Counted from the first letter of the stretch, positions 1-11,193 are shown. The stretch: DNA of 64,000 nt from Mesorhabditis belari (GCA_958450365.1 CAUEEP010000903.1:620001-684000); one strand, 5' to 3'. Notes: generated by a model from the letters alone, not told the origin. Program-made: numbers and translations.

Positions 1-870
1 AAGAGGTCCGGCCAAAGAGATGCTCTGATCGCTTTCAGTTTAACAAAAATCTCTTTTCGATCAAAGGAGTCCCTCTTACTCCAAATTAAATAGAATAACG
101 GCATAGATCGAAAGCTACAAACTTTTACGGGTCTCCGCGCCAGCCAGCGTCAGAAGGCTTTGCTCGCAGGTCAGAAGAATTAAAGGACTCACTGAAGCGG
201 TGCTTGTCCCCGTGTGCTCTGCTAAAATATGTAATCAACAAATTTTGAAGAGCAGAAACAAATGAAGTTGGCAAAAAGCATAAGAGTTCCAACACTCAAC
301 TACCGAGCTGATTATTTTCCAAAATGACCTGAAAATCGAAATAACACCGAAATGTTATCAATCCCATGACAATTCAGCGCCAAATTCAAGAAAACAATTT
401 CGGTCGTTTTTCGGCTCGTTCACCGTCGAGTACAGCCGTCAACTACCCGAGAATCCTGGATATCGTTATGTGAGGTTTGTTTGAGTGTGCTTTAGCCTAT
501 CTATTCAATCTAGTCGTCTATCGGGTTCCGGACATCGTGACGATCGCACTGAGGGTTGCGGGTTCAAAGCGGCTGGTCGTCCTGTTGTGATGCCCGTCAA
601 GTCCGAGCACATCTATCGACGTACGGATTTAAGAACACGGGGACAAGCACCGCTTCAGTGAGTCCTTTAATTCTTCTGACCTCCGCTCAAAGCTCACTAT
701 AGCTCGCTTTGCCCGCTGGCTGGCGCGGAGACTCGTAAAAGTTTGTAGCTTTTGATCTATTCTATTTAATTTGGAGTAACAGGGACTCCTTTGATCGAAA
801 AGAGATTTTTGTTAAACTCAAAGCGATCAGAGCATCTCTTTGGCTGGACCTCTTCACTCGCTACTCGTGC
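1..870. mobile_element. Long-TIR DNA element (left end cut by window)
   Basis: Positions 1 to about 220 are the inverted complement of about 635 to 857, with small differences. The right arm continues to the end sequence GGACCTCTTCACTCGCTACTCGTGC at about 870; the matching left end lies outside the window. The middle (about 230-635) has no recognisable coding sequence. The same arm sequence bounds a shorter element at 4381-4786 and occurs as single decayed arms near 45020-45240, 56740-56800 and 58555-58720. This is a non-autonomous foldback or MITE-like family; its transposase family is not evident. Confidence 0.75.
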
Positions 871-1234
871 CTCAAAGAGATTTTGGATTTGGACAAAGAA
901 ATCCGCTTAGCTACACGTAATTCTTCGCAAACGTCGCCGAGAAGATCACAAGGCAAATGAATGAGGAATTTCGAATGAAATCCATTTTGATTGCTTTCAA
1001 TGTGACATCACTAACGGGCATCTAATGGTCTATTCAGGAGCGACGAGAGAGCAAAATACTTGCAGCTTCAGGCGGAATTCTGGGTTTTTGGGAAAACTTA
1101 TTATAAGAGATTTTGAACAAACAATTCAGAAATAAAGAAGAAGATAATGTGCAGTTGTGTGTTTTCAGAAGATTGAATAAAATGAGATTTATTGGTATTT
1201 GTCCATAGAAATAGAAAAGAACATAAAGAACTCA

Positions 1235-1855
1235 TCAGAATTGAGAACTCCTTTTGCAGATAAAAGGACGCTGATTGGCAGGAGACCAGACCGCCCATTT
1301 CCCATGGTAGCTCTGAAGCTGAAATGTGTCCATTTCTGATGGAAATCCTTTGATAAAACATCGGCGGTATTTCACAAAAAGAAATTTTCTCAGATTAATC
1401 GAAATATTTTTAGATTAATTATGAATAGGAAATTGGAATAAATATTGATGATTTCACGTTGAAAATCTCACATAAGCGTGGGTGTTCGAATCCGGGTATC
1501 TCGGATACCAATTCGTGAAATCCACCGAACTTCCATCCGTCCATTCCAAAGCATTTCCTTTGTTCGGATTTCTCTGAATTAAGAAATTTTTAAGTTTCAC
1601 TTTGTTCTTTCAACCAAATTTTTTTCCATTTTAAAACTATTCTAGTTTTTCAATTCAAATTAGATTTCTATCAATTTCTATCATTTCGGATTTCCATCAA
1701 AGAACTATCAGTCAAACGGCTCATTTTTTCACAGAGAAACTTGGCTGAAAAATGGCCGAAAGAATCATTACTTTCTTTTTATTTATTTAGGTCTTTCAAT
1801 AAGAAAAATTCAACCTTCATTCCGATCCAGAACCCCCGTTCCGCAAGAGTTTTCG
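1235..1855 (-). pseudogene. CTLD copy C1: three 3' exons of a lectin-like gene
   Basis: Read on the minus strand, three family exons are present: 1815-1855 (ends FWIGMK), 1472-1573 (EWTDGSSVDFTNW, then YPDSNTHAY) and the terminal exon 1235-1318 (GKWAVWSP, then PFICKRSSQF and stop). All upstream exons are absent because the copy breaks off inside the intron before 1855, at a palindromic junction with C2. Splice sites and phase match the intact genes. It cannot make a whole CTLD. Confidence 0.8.
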
Positions 1856-2100
1856 CTGAAATAAATACTGATTGTTTTTGGTTTATAAAACATAAATTTC
1901 TACGAAAATCATGAATTTTCATAATTGAATCATTTCGATTATGAAAATTCATGATTTTCGTAGAAATTTATGCTTTATAAACCAAAAACAATCGATATTT
2001 ATTTCAGCGAGAACTGTTCCGTGGTATAATAATTTCTGGATCGGACTGAAGGTTGAATTTTTCTTATTGAAAGACATAATTACATAAAAAGTAATGATCC
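1790..2100. repeat. Head-to-head palindrome joining CTLD copies C1 and C2
   Basis: The intron and exon sequence of 1861-1923 is repeated in inverted orientation at 1940-2002 with few mismatches, around a 16-base spacer (1924-1939). Homology continues outward through both WIGLK exons. Both lectin copies are broken at the same intron point, so the structure is an inverted duplication or a foldback join. Confidence 0.85.
2008..2051 (+). pseudogene. CTLD copy C2: single WIGLK exon
   Basis: One family exon on the plus strand, preceded by TTATTTCAG and followed by GTTGAA, coding ARTVPWYNN then FWIGLK. Sequence similar to the family intron continues to about 2130. A 22-base direct duplication (about 2138-2180) follows and the copy ends. 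It is a solitary relic. Confidence 0.75.
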
Positions 2101-2403
2101 TTTCAGCCATTTTGTGAAAAAATGAGCCCTCTCCGAATCTGACGAGATTGAACAACGATTCTGACGAGATTGAACAACGAACACCATTATGGCTCATCTT
2201 TCCAAAAAAAATCGTTACGTTGAGCCGTTTCAAACTCAAATTCCCTGTCATTTGTAAATCGGGCATTCCCCTCCTTTCTCTTTAATTTTTTTCCGTGGTA
2301 AGAAATCCCTATTTTGCTTATTTAGTAGCTGTTTCCTTTAATTTTCACTTGTTCTTTAAGAAAATTCTGTTATTTTGTAGCATCCAATCGTCTAGCAACC
2401 GAA

Positions 2404-4111
2404 ATGGACAATCTCTCAAATCTTCCTCCTCGATCTCTTCAGAGCATCTCTTCATTTTCCAAATCTCCAGAAATGCCGGAAATGACTGAAGAATTGCCTG
2501 AAAAGAGTGTCAAACGCATAGAAGAACCGGCCATCTCGTTGAAGAAAATCGCCCAACTCGAAGCCGATTTGTGGGTTTTTTGCCAAATCTTTGCTTCTAT
2601 CAAGAACAGTCTTTAATTTAATCGAAGGATTTAGGGAAGAAATGAAAATGAACAAGGAGGTCGAGATTAGTCGATTGGCAGCAAATATGGTTCAAATCGA
2701 GGCGAATTTGAAAATCGCGAAGTTGGAGGCTGATTTGGAGGACGAAAAGGAGAGAAATCGAGAATTGGAAAGGAAAATCGCCGAGAGGAAAAGGAAGAAC
2801 GACGATCTCGAGGCACAATTGTACTAATTTTGTGACTTTCTTTTCTGACAAGCTCAATATATAGTTAAAATGCGAACTTTTTCAGAAGAACTGAAAATAC
2901 GGAAGTGAGGAAAGGAAAGACCAAGATTGGAGAGCTCGACGGGAAAATCAACGCGTTGCAGAGCAAAAACTCTGACCTCGAAACCCAAATGTGAGTTCAT
3001 TTGGTATATCTTGTTGACTGAGACGTGAGAAAACAGTTTTTTCATTCCCAAAACATCCATTCCACTCAAGCCAATCAATTCCTCTTTAGACAATTTGAAA
3101 GAGAAAATAAAACGGCCGAAATCATGAAGTTGCAGGCAGATTTGTGAGTTTTTTTAAGAAAAAGGATTGAGTATTTGTTTACAAAGTTTGGAGTAAAGTT
3201 TTTCGAAGAAATTCAGAAATCGAACGATGAATCTCTTGGATCCGGGTGGATGGTCTTATTTGGCAAAAACCGCTTCTTGGTACAAGGTTTGGTGCAGGTT
3301 GTAAACCAGGATTATCTTTATCTCAAGGCTTTTGATCAATGGATGACATTTGATGACGCCGTGGCATATTGTGCGAGTCGAAAGGGCCATTTGGTCACAA
3401 TTCACAGTCAGGAAGAGCACGATTTTATTTGGAAACTCGGTAAGAAATCGAAAGGATTCAATTCTGAAAATTTATGATTTTCACAGAAATTTATGCTTTA
3501 TAAACCAAAAACAACCGAGATTAATTTCAGCGAGAACTGTTCGGTGGCATAGTAGTTTCTGGATCGGACTGAAGGTTGAATTTTTCTTTTTGAAACACAT
3601 AAATACATAAAAGGTAATGATCCTTTCAGCCATTTTGTGAAAAAATGAGCCCTTTGACTTATAGTTCTTTGATAGAAATAATGGTTTCAATTGAGAAACT
3701 AGAATAATTTCAATAATAAGAAAAGAAAATCGGATCGAAATAGGTCTAAACATAACAATTGCTTTATTCAGAGAAATCCGAACAGAGAAGATGCTTTTGA
3801 ATGGACGGATGGAAGCTCGGTGGATTTCACGAATTGGAGGGTGGAAGAGCCGGATTCGTACACCCACGCTGCGGTGAGATTCTCAACGTGAAATCATCAA
3901 TATTTATTCCAATCTGCAATGCATAATTAATCCAAAAATATTTGGATCAATGTTAGGAGATTTATTTGTGTAAAATAACGGAGAATGTTTTATCAAAGGA
4001 TTTCCATCAGAAATGAATACATTTCAGCTTTGGAGCGGCCATGGGAAATGGGGAGCCTATGCTCCTACCAATCTGTATCGTTTTATCTGCAAAATGAGCT
4101 CTCAATTCTGA
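2404..4111 (+). CDS. CTLD copy C3: intact coiled-coil C-type lectin-like protein, 307 aa
   Basis: Nine exons: 2404-2570, 2635-2820, 2886-2990, 3090-3143, 3217-3286, 3328-3439, 3531-3574, 3772-3873 and 4028-4111. They sum to 924 nt and splice in frame without a stop. Residues 1-55 (MDNLSNLPPR start) are polar and Pro-rich; about 56-170 are heptad-like Glu/Lys/Leu coiled coil; about 171-307 form a CTLD: GWSYLAKTASWYK, then TFDDAVAYC, HLVTIHSQEE, FWIGLK, EWTDGSSVDFTNW, EEPDS and RFICK. The exon 5-6 junction is a 41-bp intron (GTTTGG to CTCAAG). Only two canonical CTLD cysteines remain. No signal peptide or membrane helix is seen from this ATG, so an unseen upstream exon or cytosolic location is possible. 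The EPD tripeptide is not proof of Ca2+ or sugar binding. The reading frame is strongly supported; function is inferred from the fold. Confidence 0.85.
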
Positions 4112-4380
4112 TAAATACTTTTAAATATTTCTGAATTGTTTGTTCAAGAGCTCATATGAAAAGTTTTCCCAAAAATCCAGAATTCCGCCTGAAGCTGCAA
4201 GTATTTTGCTCTCTCGTCGCTCTTGAATAGACTATTAGATGCCCGTTGGTGATGTTAAACTGAAAGTATGGATTTCATTCGAAATTCCCCATTCATTTGC
4301 CTCGTGATGTTCTCGGCGTCGTTTGCGAAGAATGAAGTGTAGCTAAGCGAATTTCTTTGTCCAAATCCAAAATCTCTTTG

Positions 4381-4786
4381 AGCACGAGTAGCGAGTGAAG
4401 AGGTCCGCCGAAAGAGATGCTGTTGGATAATCGCTTTGAGTTTAACAAGGATTTCTTTTCAATCAAAGGAGTCCCTGATCATTTAATAACTGCTCACAAT
4501 AATAAAGTTTTCATTCAAGCCCACACGGGTTTCTCTCTTTGTGATCTCCATCAAAACTTTGCTCTGCTTTGTTCCTAATCTAGGCCCTTGAGCTAATCTG
4601 CAAAATGATAACAAATTGATCGCCTCTCGATCGAACCACAGAACGCCGAGCTTTCGATCTATGCCATTATTCTAATTAATTTGGACTAACAGGGACTCCT
4701 TTGATTGAAAAGAAATCCTTGTTAAACTCAAAGCGATTATCCAACAGCATCTCTTTCGGCGGACCTCTTCACTCGCTACTCGTGCT
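4381..4786. mobile_element. MITE with 97-bp terminal inverted repeats
   Basis: The left arm 4381-4477 (AGCACGAGTAGCGAGTGAAG start) and the right arm 4690-4786 are, by eye, perfect reverse complements. The 212-bp interior has no coding capacity. It is the compact relative of the element at 1-870. Decayed copies of its interior and right arm lie near 45020-45240 and 58555-58720. Confidence 0.85.
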
Positions 4787-5990
4787 AGTCGACCAAGCTG
4801 TGAAAACTAGGCCTTGCTGGGTTTAATGTTAGTGTTGACTTTAGTTTTAACAGCCAGCTTTCATCAAGATGCACGCCAGTATCAAGATCAATGACAGGTT
4901 TTAAAATAAAACTAGTCGATTTTGATTCTTGGCTTCCTATTCGGATCTATTTGAATAGCGTAAAACCCTGACAAAAGTTAAAAGCCCACTTGGCAAACCG
5001 AAAAACAGGATAGTTATTGGTTTAATTAACTACTTTTGTATACTAGTACTTTCAAAGATGAGTCCTGGTAGCTATCACTTAGTTCAAGTTGAGTTTAAGT
5101 TCAGTTCAAGTCCAAGTTTAATTTGAAACACAAAATCGTGACTATCTCGAAATACAGGATGAAAAGTTCTATTCAATCGTCAATTTTCCATCGACGCGTA
5201 GCACAAAATACGAACAATTTGATTGATCGGCGTCAATATCGAAAACAAAACAGAAAAAACCGAGAGCAAGTGCGAGCGAGTACCGAATTGGTTACACAGC
5301 TTTGCTCAAGCTTAATACTGACTTAAAGAACCTGTGAACATGTACCAGTCCAATATAGACTATTTTAAATGAACCTCGTCAGTTCGAGTCAAGAAATGGG
5401 TGAATGGTTTCTTTTCCTTTGTTTCGGCCTGAAAAAGACCACAAAGCAGTGGATATCTAATTCGAGTAAGATTACAAAAATGATGCATAGACTTTTTCTT
5501 TAATTCTCCAGAATATCGCTACATTTAAAGTAACCCTCCCATCGGCTAAAGTTTCTCTGCCGGACTAGTGAATTCGATCATTTTGAACCTCCAGTCGTCT
5601 TTTGTCCTTTCAATGGCCTCTTCGAAACCAAACGGGCAAAATGAATGAACCACTTAGCTTATAAAGATTTTTGTGCTTTTCTATGAACTTTGAAATTGAA
5701 TCTTCAGCAAAAAACAATGATACTTAAAATTTTTTCATCATGAATTTATTCGACCATACAATATATCACAGTTACTTTATAGTGAACGAACATTACACAA
5801 ATCAGGCAATTTTTGAAAGTCGGAGATAATTTATCAAGTTGAAGGAGATTGAGAAGTTGGCAGACTTAGGAGATTTTAATATAAAGTAGTTTAAGCGCTG
5901 GAATTCCAATGGTTACTGATTTGGTAAAATTGATTTAATTTGGAATAAACTTTTCAAAAAACGTCTAATCAATCACTGAAAGAATCGAAT
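4787..5990. other. Intergenic; dispersed repeat R1 copy at 4787-4920, otherwise nothing recognised
   Basis: The first 135 bp match the dispersed repeat also found near 29290, 41660, 48560 and 55030 (core GCTGTGAAAACTAGGCCTTG). The rest is AT-rich with only short uninformative open frames. From about 5990 the 3' flank of CTLD copy C4 begins. Confidence 0.5.
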
Positions 5991-6106
5991 CAATCAAAAT
6001 CAAAAACTGACGAAACGAACGATAATGTGCAGTTCTGTGTTTTCAGAAGATTGAATAAAATGGGATTTATTGGTTTTTGTCCATAGAAAGGAAAATAAGA
6101 TATTGA

Positions 6107-7397
6107 TCAGAGTTGGGAGCTCCTTTTGCAGATAAAAGCTGAATGAAAGGTAGGAGGTAACTGATCCCATTTCCCAGTGTGGCTATTAAGCTGAAATGAG
6201 TTCATTTCTGATGGAAATCCTTTAATAAAACAATTTGCGCTATTTCATTAAAGGAAATTTCCGCAGATTGATCGAAATATTTTTGGATTAATTATGCATT
6301 GGAAATTGGAATAAATGTCGATGATTTCACGTTGAAAATCTCACGAAAGCGTGGGCTCTCGAATCCGGCTCTCCCAGATACCAATTCGTGAAATTCACCG
6401 AACTTCCATCCATCCATTCAAAAGCATTTCCTTTGTTCGGATTTCTCTGAATAAAGAAATTTTTATGTTTCACTATTGCTATTTCAACCATATTTTTTCC
6501 ATTTTAAAACTATTCTAATTTTTCAATTCAAATTAGATTTCGATAAATTCTATCATTTCAGATTTCTGTCAAAGAACTATCAGTGAAACGAATCATTTTT
6601 GCACAGAGAGCCTTCTGACAATGGCTGAAAGAATCATTACTTTCCATATACTTATTTATGTCTTTCAATAAGAAAAATTCAACCTTCAGTCCGATCCAGA
6701 ACGCCCAATTCGAATCAACAGTTTTCGCTGAAATAAATATCGGTTGTTCTTGGTTTATAAAGCATAAATTTCTACGAAAATCATGAATTTTCAGAATTGA
6801 ATCATTTCGATTTCTTACCGAGTTCTCAAACAAAATCGTTCTCTTCCTGACTGTGAATGGAGACTAAGCGGCTCTTTCGACTCGCACAATATGCCTCGGC
6901 TTCATCAAATGTCATATTTTGATCGATAACCTGGGGACGAGATAATTTTGGTTCACAACATCCACCAAACCCTGTACCAAGAATCGGCTTTTGCCAAATA
7001 CGACCATCTCTCCAGATCCAAGAGATCCAAGAAAGTCATCGTCTGATTTCTGAATTTCTTTGAAAAACTTTACTCCAGGTTTCTTAGAAAAATACTCAAT
7101 CCTTTTCCTTAAAAAACTCACAAATCTGCCTGCAACTTGGCGATTTCGACCGTTTTGATTCTTTCAATTTTCCCTTCGAGCTCTCCAATTTTGGCTTTTC
7201 CGTCTCTCAACTCCAGATTTCGAGCTCTTCTAAAAAAGTTCGAATTTTATCTATATTTTAGTTTGATCCTGTCTAAAAGGAAATTACAAAACTAGTACAA
7301 TTGTGCTTCGAGATCTTCGTTTTTCTTTATCGTCTCGTCGATTTTCCTTTCCAATTCTCGATTTCTCTCCCTTCCGTCAACCGAATCAGCCTCCAAG
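6107..7397 (-). pseudogene. CTLD copy C4: truncated lectin-like pseudogene
   Basis: Minus-strand exons: part of the main coiled-coil exon (about 7302-7397, cut off at 7397), a fused coil exon (7123-7229, two normal exons merged by deletion), 6971-7049 (WSYLAKADSWYR), 6819-6930 (CTLD helix with AEAYC), 6684-6727 (AFWIGLK), 6345-6446 (EWMDGSSVNFTNW, GEPDS) and 6107-6190 (GKWDQLPP to FICKRSSQL). Exon 6819-6930 has an in-frame TGA replacing the Trp/Gln codon before the donor. The 5' end is interrupted by a MITE end and LINE sequence at 7398-7917. This is a clear pseudogene. Confidence 0.85.
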
Positions 7398-7460
7398 AAG
7401 GCTTTATGTGTGCAAAAAGTCCCTTTAAAGTTTGGCGCCGACTCATTCTCCCCAACCCAA
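7398..7460. mobile_element. Solitary right end of the TTGGGTTGGGGAG MITE family
   Basis: The segment ends GGCGCCGACTCATTCTCCCC then AACCCAA and a TA, identical to the right TIR of the complete element at 20283-20802. No left TIR is found nearby. It marks the breakpoint that truncates CTLD copy C4. Confidence 0.7.
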
Positions 7461-7462
7461 TA

Positions 7463-7917
7463 TATGCTTTATTCAGGGGGCGAATAGAAGCGAATCAGAT
7501 AATAATAACCGCATATAACATAATGCTACAATACTTTCACAAAAAAAAGAAAGAAAACTACAAATAGTACAGTAAGATTACAGTTAGGAAACACAGGTAC
7601 AAAAAGATTAAATATAGGGCAGATTTGACATGGCAATAAGATCTAATCCGTTTACAGATACTTTGAATTTTCCTACAGATAAGAAGAAACCAGACGGGAG
7701 CTTATTCCATACCCTACTAATACGGTTCGCAAAAGAATAATGAAGGGAAAGATGATGAGGATGGGAACCGACCGAAATTCGATAAGGATGACTACGTGTA
7801 CTTCTAGGAATTTCCACAACTTTCAAGAGGCTTTGAAATTCTGGATGCGACTTAGGGTGGAAAAGGATTTTATAGCAAAAAAATAAGATCAAAGTAAATA
7901 CGGCGATATAAAAGGGG
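7463..7917 (-). mobile_element. 3' end of a non-LTR retrotransposon (LINE)
   Basis: On the minus strand an open frame of about 94 codons (7892 to 7608) contains HYSFANRISRVWNKLP and a following FKVSVN segment. This is the typical extreme C-terminus of LINE reverse transcriptases of the CR1/Jockey type (FxxRxxxxWNxLP). About 145 bp of untranslated sequence follows to 7463. The endonuclease and catalytic RT parts are absent, so this is a 5'-truncated insertion, the usual fate of LINE copies. Confidence 0.65.
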
Positions 7918-7923
7918 TTTTAA

Positions 7924-7999
7924 GCATATTGTGCGAGTCGAAAGGGCCATTTAGTCTCCATTCACAGTCAGGAAGAGAACGATTTAGTTCAAGAACTCG
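7924..7999 (+). pseudogene. CTLD copy C5: partial exon
   Basis: The 3' two thirds of the CTLD helix exon (AYCASRKGHLVSIHSQEEN, with donor GTAAG) is stranded between the LINE fragment and the Tc1 fragment. No other exon of this copy is present. Confidence 0.75.
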
Positions 8000-8040
8000 G
8001 TAAGAAATCGAAATGATTCAATTCTGAAAAATAGGGTGAA

Positions 8041-8475
8041 CACTTACCCCACAACATAATACTCCCACCACCGAATTTGACCGCTGGCTTAACGTATTTG
8101 AGCTTATAACGTTGTCCAATTGGTCTTCTGATTAAATGTTTACCGTCCGGATAGTATAAATTGATTCTAGTCTCATCGATGAAAATGACTCGGGCCTAGT
8201 CATCGGAAGTCCAACACTCGTAGTTCTTTGCAAAATCATATCTCAGCTTCCGAGTTTTTGCAAGAAAGTAGCCTCCTGATTTATTCATCACGAGTTGACG
8301 GCTTTCTTTCTCCCCAAATGCTACTTTTTTTGCACGAAGTCCTATTCGTAGCGATTGTTTCAACGGCTTAATGAGTCAATCGTCGGTTGGAAGAAGATCG
8401 CTTTTCTCAACAATTTCAGAGCTCCTAAAGGCTCTTTTTCGCGAAAAAATAATTGTTGATCGCATCGTCGCCTCA
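8041..8475 (-). mobile_element. Tc1-like transposase remnant
   Basis: Minus-strand translation of about 8330 to 8047 gives LRYDFAKNYECWTSDD, then VIFIDETRINLYYPDGK, RRPIGQRYK and VKFGGGSIMLWG. This is the middle of a Tc1-family transposase: the Asp of FIDETR corresponds to the first catalytic Asp and GGGSxMxWG to the conserved block after it. An in-frame TAG lies between SDD and ARV. The upstream part (8345-8475) is shared with copies at 10680-10850 and 50365-50560 on the plus strand and partly at 12535-12600. Strongly decayed. Confidence 0.7.
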
Positions 8476-8526
8476 TTCGTTCTTCCCATTTCCCCGAATT
8501 CAAAACTAATAAACCAATTCAGCTGA

Positions 8527-10357
8527 ATGGGTGTGATGGCCGTCGCTCTATTCATCACGATTCTCCTCCTTTTCCATCAAATTTCTTCGTCGATTCAACA
8601 AAGCGTTCAATTGGATCAATTCACGTATTCTTTTCCCTTCTAATAGCTATGTTTTCAACCAAGCCAATCAATAGAGCGAATTTAATTGAATAAACAAGAG
8701 CTAGGCTTGAGTGTCTCAATGACAAGACTTTTCAGGAATCAAACCCAACAAGAGCTTGTCGAGACTCGAGGAAACATCCTCGAACTCCAGACGGAAATGT
8801 GGGTGAAATCAAGAAATCTTGAAGAATTCAAGCTCATCTTTTTTGGATTTTGAGTAGTGAGTAATTTGAGTATTCAGCGCAAGAGAGCGGAACATAAAGG
8901 ACAAGACGTCGAGATGAGTCTTTTAACAGCAAAAATGGCTCAAATCGAGGCGAATTTAATGGGGAAAATCGCAAAGTTGGAGGCTAACTTGGTTGACGGA
9001 AGGGAGAGCAATCGAGACTTGGAAAGGAAAGTCGCCGAGATGAAAAGGAAGAACGGAGATCTCGAAACCCAATTGTATTGTAATTTCGTAATTTCCTTTT
9101 AGACAAGCTGAATATATAGTCAAAATCCGCTTTTTTCAGAAGAACTCAAACTACGGAAGTGAGAGACGGAAAAGCCAAGATTGGAGAGCTCGAAGGGAAA
9201 ATCACCGCGTTGCAGAGCAAGAACTCTGATCTCGAAACCCAAATGTGAGTTTTTTGGTATCTCTTGCCGACTGAGACTTGAGAAAACAGTTTTTTCATTC
9301 CCAAAACATCCATTCCAATCAATTTCTCTTTAGACAACTTGAAAGGGAAAACAAAACGGCCGAAATGGTGAAGTTGCAGGCAGATTTGTGAGTTTTTTGA
9401 AGGAAAAGGATAGGGTATTTGTCTAAAGAATCTGGACTAATGTTTTCCGAAGAAATTCAGAAATCGAACCATGACTTTCTTGGATCTGTCTCGGGATGGA
9501 TGGTCGCTTTTAGAAAAAACCGGTTCTTGGTATAAGGTTTGGTGGATGTTGTGAACCAGGATTATCTTCATTCCAAGGTTATCGATCAAGAAATGACATT
9601 TGATGAAGCCATGACATATTGTGTGAGTCGAAAGAACCATCTAGTCTCAATTCACAGTCAGGAAGAGAACGATTTTGTTCAGAAACTCGGTAAGAAATCG
9701 AAATGATTCAATTTTGAAAATTCATGAGCTTCGTAGAAATTTATGCTTTATGAACCAAAAACAATCGATATTTATTTCAGCGAAAAGGGTTGCTTCGTAT
9801 TCGGGTTTCTGGATCAAGGTTGAATTTTTGAAAGACATAAATAAATAAATAGAAAGTAATGATTTCGGAAAGCTGTGAAAAAATGCTTCCTTTGACTGAT
9901 AGTTCTTTGATAGAAATAATGGTGTTAATTGGCAAACTAGAATAATTTCAATAATAAGAAAGGAAAATCGTATCGGAATATCAATGTCTAAACATAAAAA
10001 TTTCTTGATTCAGAGAAATCCAAAGGAAATACTTTTGAATCGACGGATGGAAGTTCGGTGGATTTCACGAATTGGAATCCGAGAGAGGCGTATTCGAACA
10101 CCCACGCTAGGGTGAGATTTTCAACGTGAAATCATCAATATTTGTTCCAATTGCCAATGCATAATTGATTCCAATGCAAAATATTTTGATCAATCTTAGG
10201 AGTTTTTTTGTGTAAAATGAGGCAAACTGTTTTTTTCAAAGGATTTTCATCAGAAGTGAACACGTTTCAGCTCATGACCGACTATGGGAAATGGTGGTCC
10301 GCTTATCTTCCTACCGTTCAGCTTCCTTTTATCTGCAAAAGGAGCTCGCAATTCTGA
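8527..10357 (+). pseudogene. CTLD copy C6: membrane-type lectin-like pseudogene
   Basis: The first exon 8527-8624 encodes a hydrophobic start (MGVMAVALFITILLLFHQIS), a signal peptide or signal anchor. Next come 8736-8798 (NQTQQELVETRG coil), a coil exon ending 9074 with an uncertain acceptor near 8870, then 9140-9244, 9334-9387, 9461-9536, 9578-9689, 9781-9818, 10014-about 10111 and 10271-10357 (PFICKRSSQF). The WIGLK exon has lost six bases (FWIK). Exon 10014 lacks four bases relative to the family, shifting the frame, so no complete CTLD results. An in-frame TGA directly precedes the first ATG, unlike C9, where the same sequence is open. Confidence 0.8.
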
Positions 10358-10584
10358 TAAATGCTTTGTGTTCTCTTCTGTGGACAAAAACCAATAAATC
10401 CCATCTTATTCATTCTTCCAAAAACACACAACTGCACATTATCTTTTTCTTTATTTCTGAATCGTTTGTTCAAAATCTCATAGAAAGTTCTCCCAAAAGC
10501 CCAGAACGCCGCCTGAAGCTGCAAGTATTTTGCTCTCTCGTCGCTCCTGAATAGACTATTAGATAAACGTGTTGAACATCAATG

Positions 10585-10850
10585 GATATCAGCATGAGGA
10601 AACTGAAAATTCTTCGTGAAGGTCGCTCTTCTCGTCCCTCAACTCGTCGATTTGTCTTTGATTTTTGTTCCTGAAGTTCTCAAAAATTCGACGATGCGAT
10701 AAACAATTGTTTTTTCACGGAAAAGAGTTTTTGAGAGCTCTGAAATTGTTTAGGAAAGTGATTGACTCCTTAAGCCGTTGAAAGAATCGCTTCGAATAGA
10801 ACTTCGTGCAAAAAAAGTAGCATTTCGGGAAAAATAAAAGCGTCAGTTCG
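10585..10850. repeat. Orphan coiled-coil exon (-) next to Tc1-related repeat (+)
   Basis: On the minus strand, CTTCAG is followed by an exon coding NKNQRQIDELRDEKSDLHEE, an obvious coiled coil of lectin-family type. The adjacent sequence to about 10850 matches the Tc1-related repeat at 8345-8475. Similar orphan exons occur at about 12590-12640, 41000-41060 and 58995-59060 on the plus strand, and at 50285-50365 and 38725-38755 (cut short) on the minus strand, always near a CTLD 3' end. Confidence 0.5.
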
Positions 10851-10951
10851 TGTGAAGTTAGTGAATGATAAAACGTTGAGTTTTAAACAAGAATTTTAGT
10901 ATTATCATATGTGTTCATATCATCATAAATCAATAAAAAAACCAATAAATC

Positions 10952-11193
10952 CGATCAAGGAATGTCATTCGATGAAGCCGAGGCATATTGTGCGAATCAA
11001 GAGGGCCATTTAGTCTCCATTCACAGTCAGGAAGAGCACGATTTTGTTCAGGAACTCGGTAAGAAATCGAAATGATTTAATTCTGAAAATTCATGATTTT
11101 TGTAGAAATTTATGCTTTATAAACCAAAGACAACCGATATTTATTTCAGCGAAAACTGTTGATTCAAATTGGGGGTTCTTGATCGGACTGAAG
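10952..11193 (+). pseudogene. CTLD copy C7: two exon fragments
   Basis: A 5'-truncated helix exon (to 11058; GMSFDEAEAYCANQEGHLVS) is followed after a normal intron by the WIGLK exon 11150-11193, in which Trp has become Leu (FLIGLK). The copy ends before the mariner MITE at 11281. Confidence 0.8.

Noticed and set aside
1101..1361. Minus-strand frame of 86 codons, with similar frames at 10291, 49912 and 56518
   Set aside because: It is an out-of-frame reading of the CTLD terminal exon plus 3' flank. The real frame ends in FICKRSSQF.
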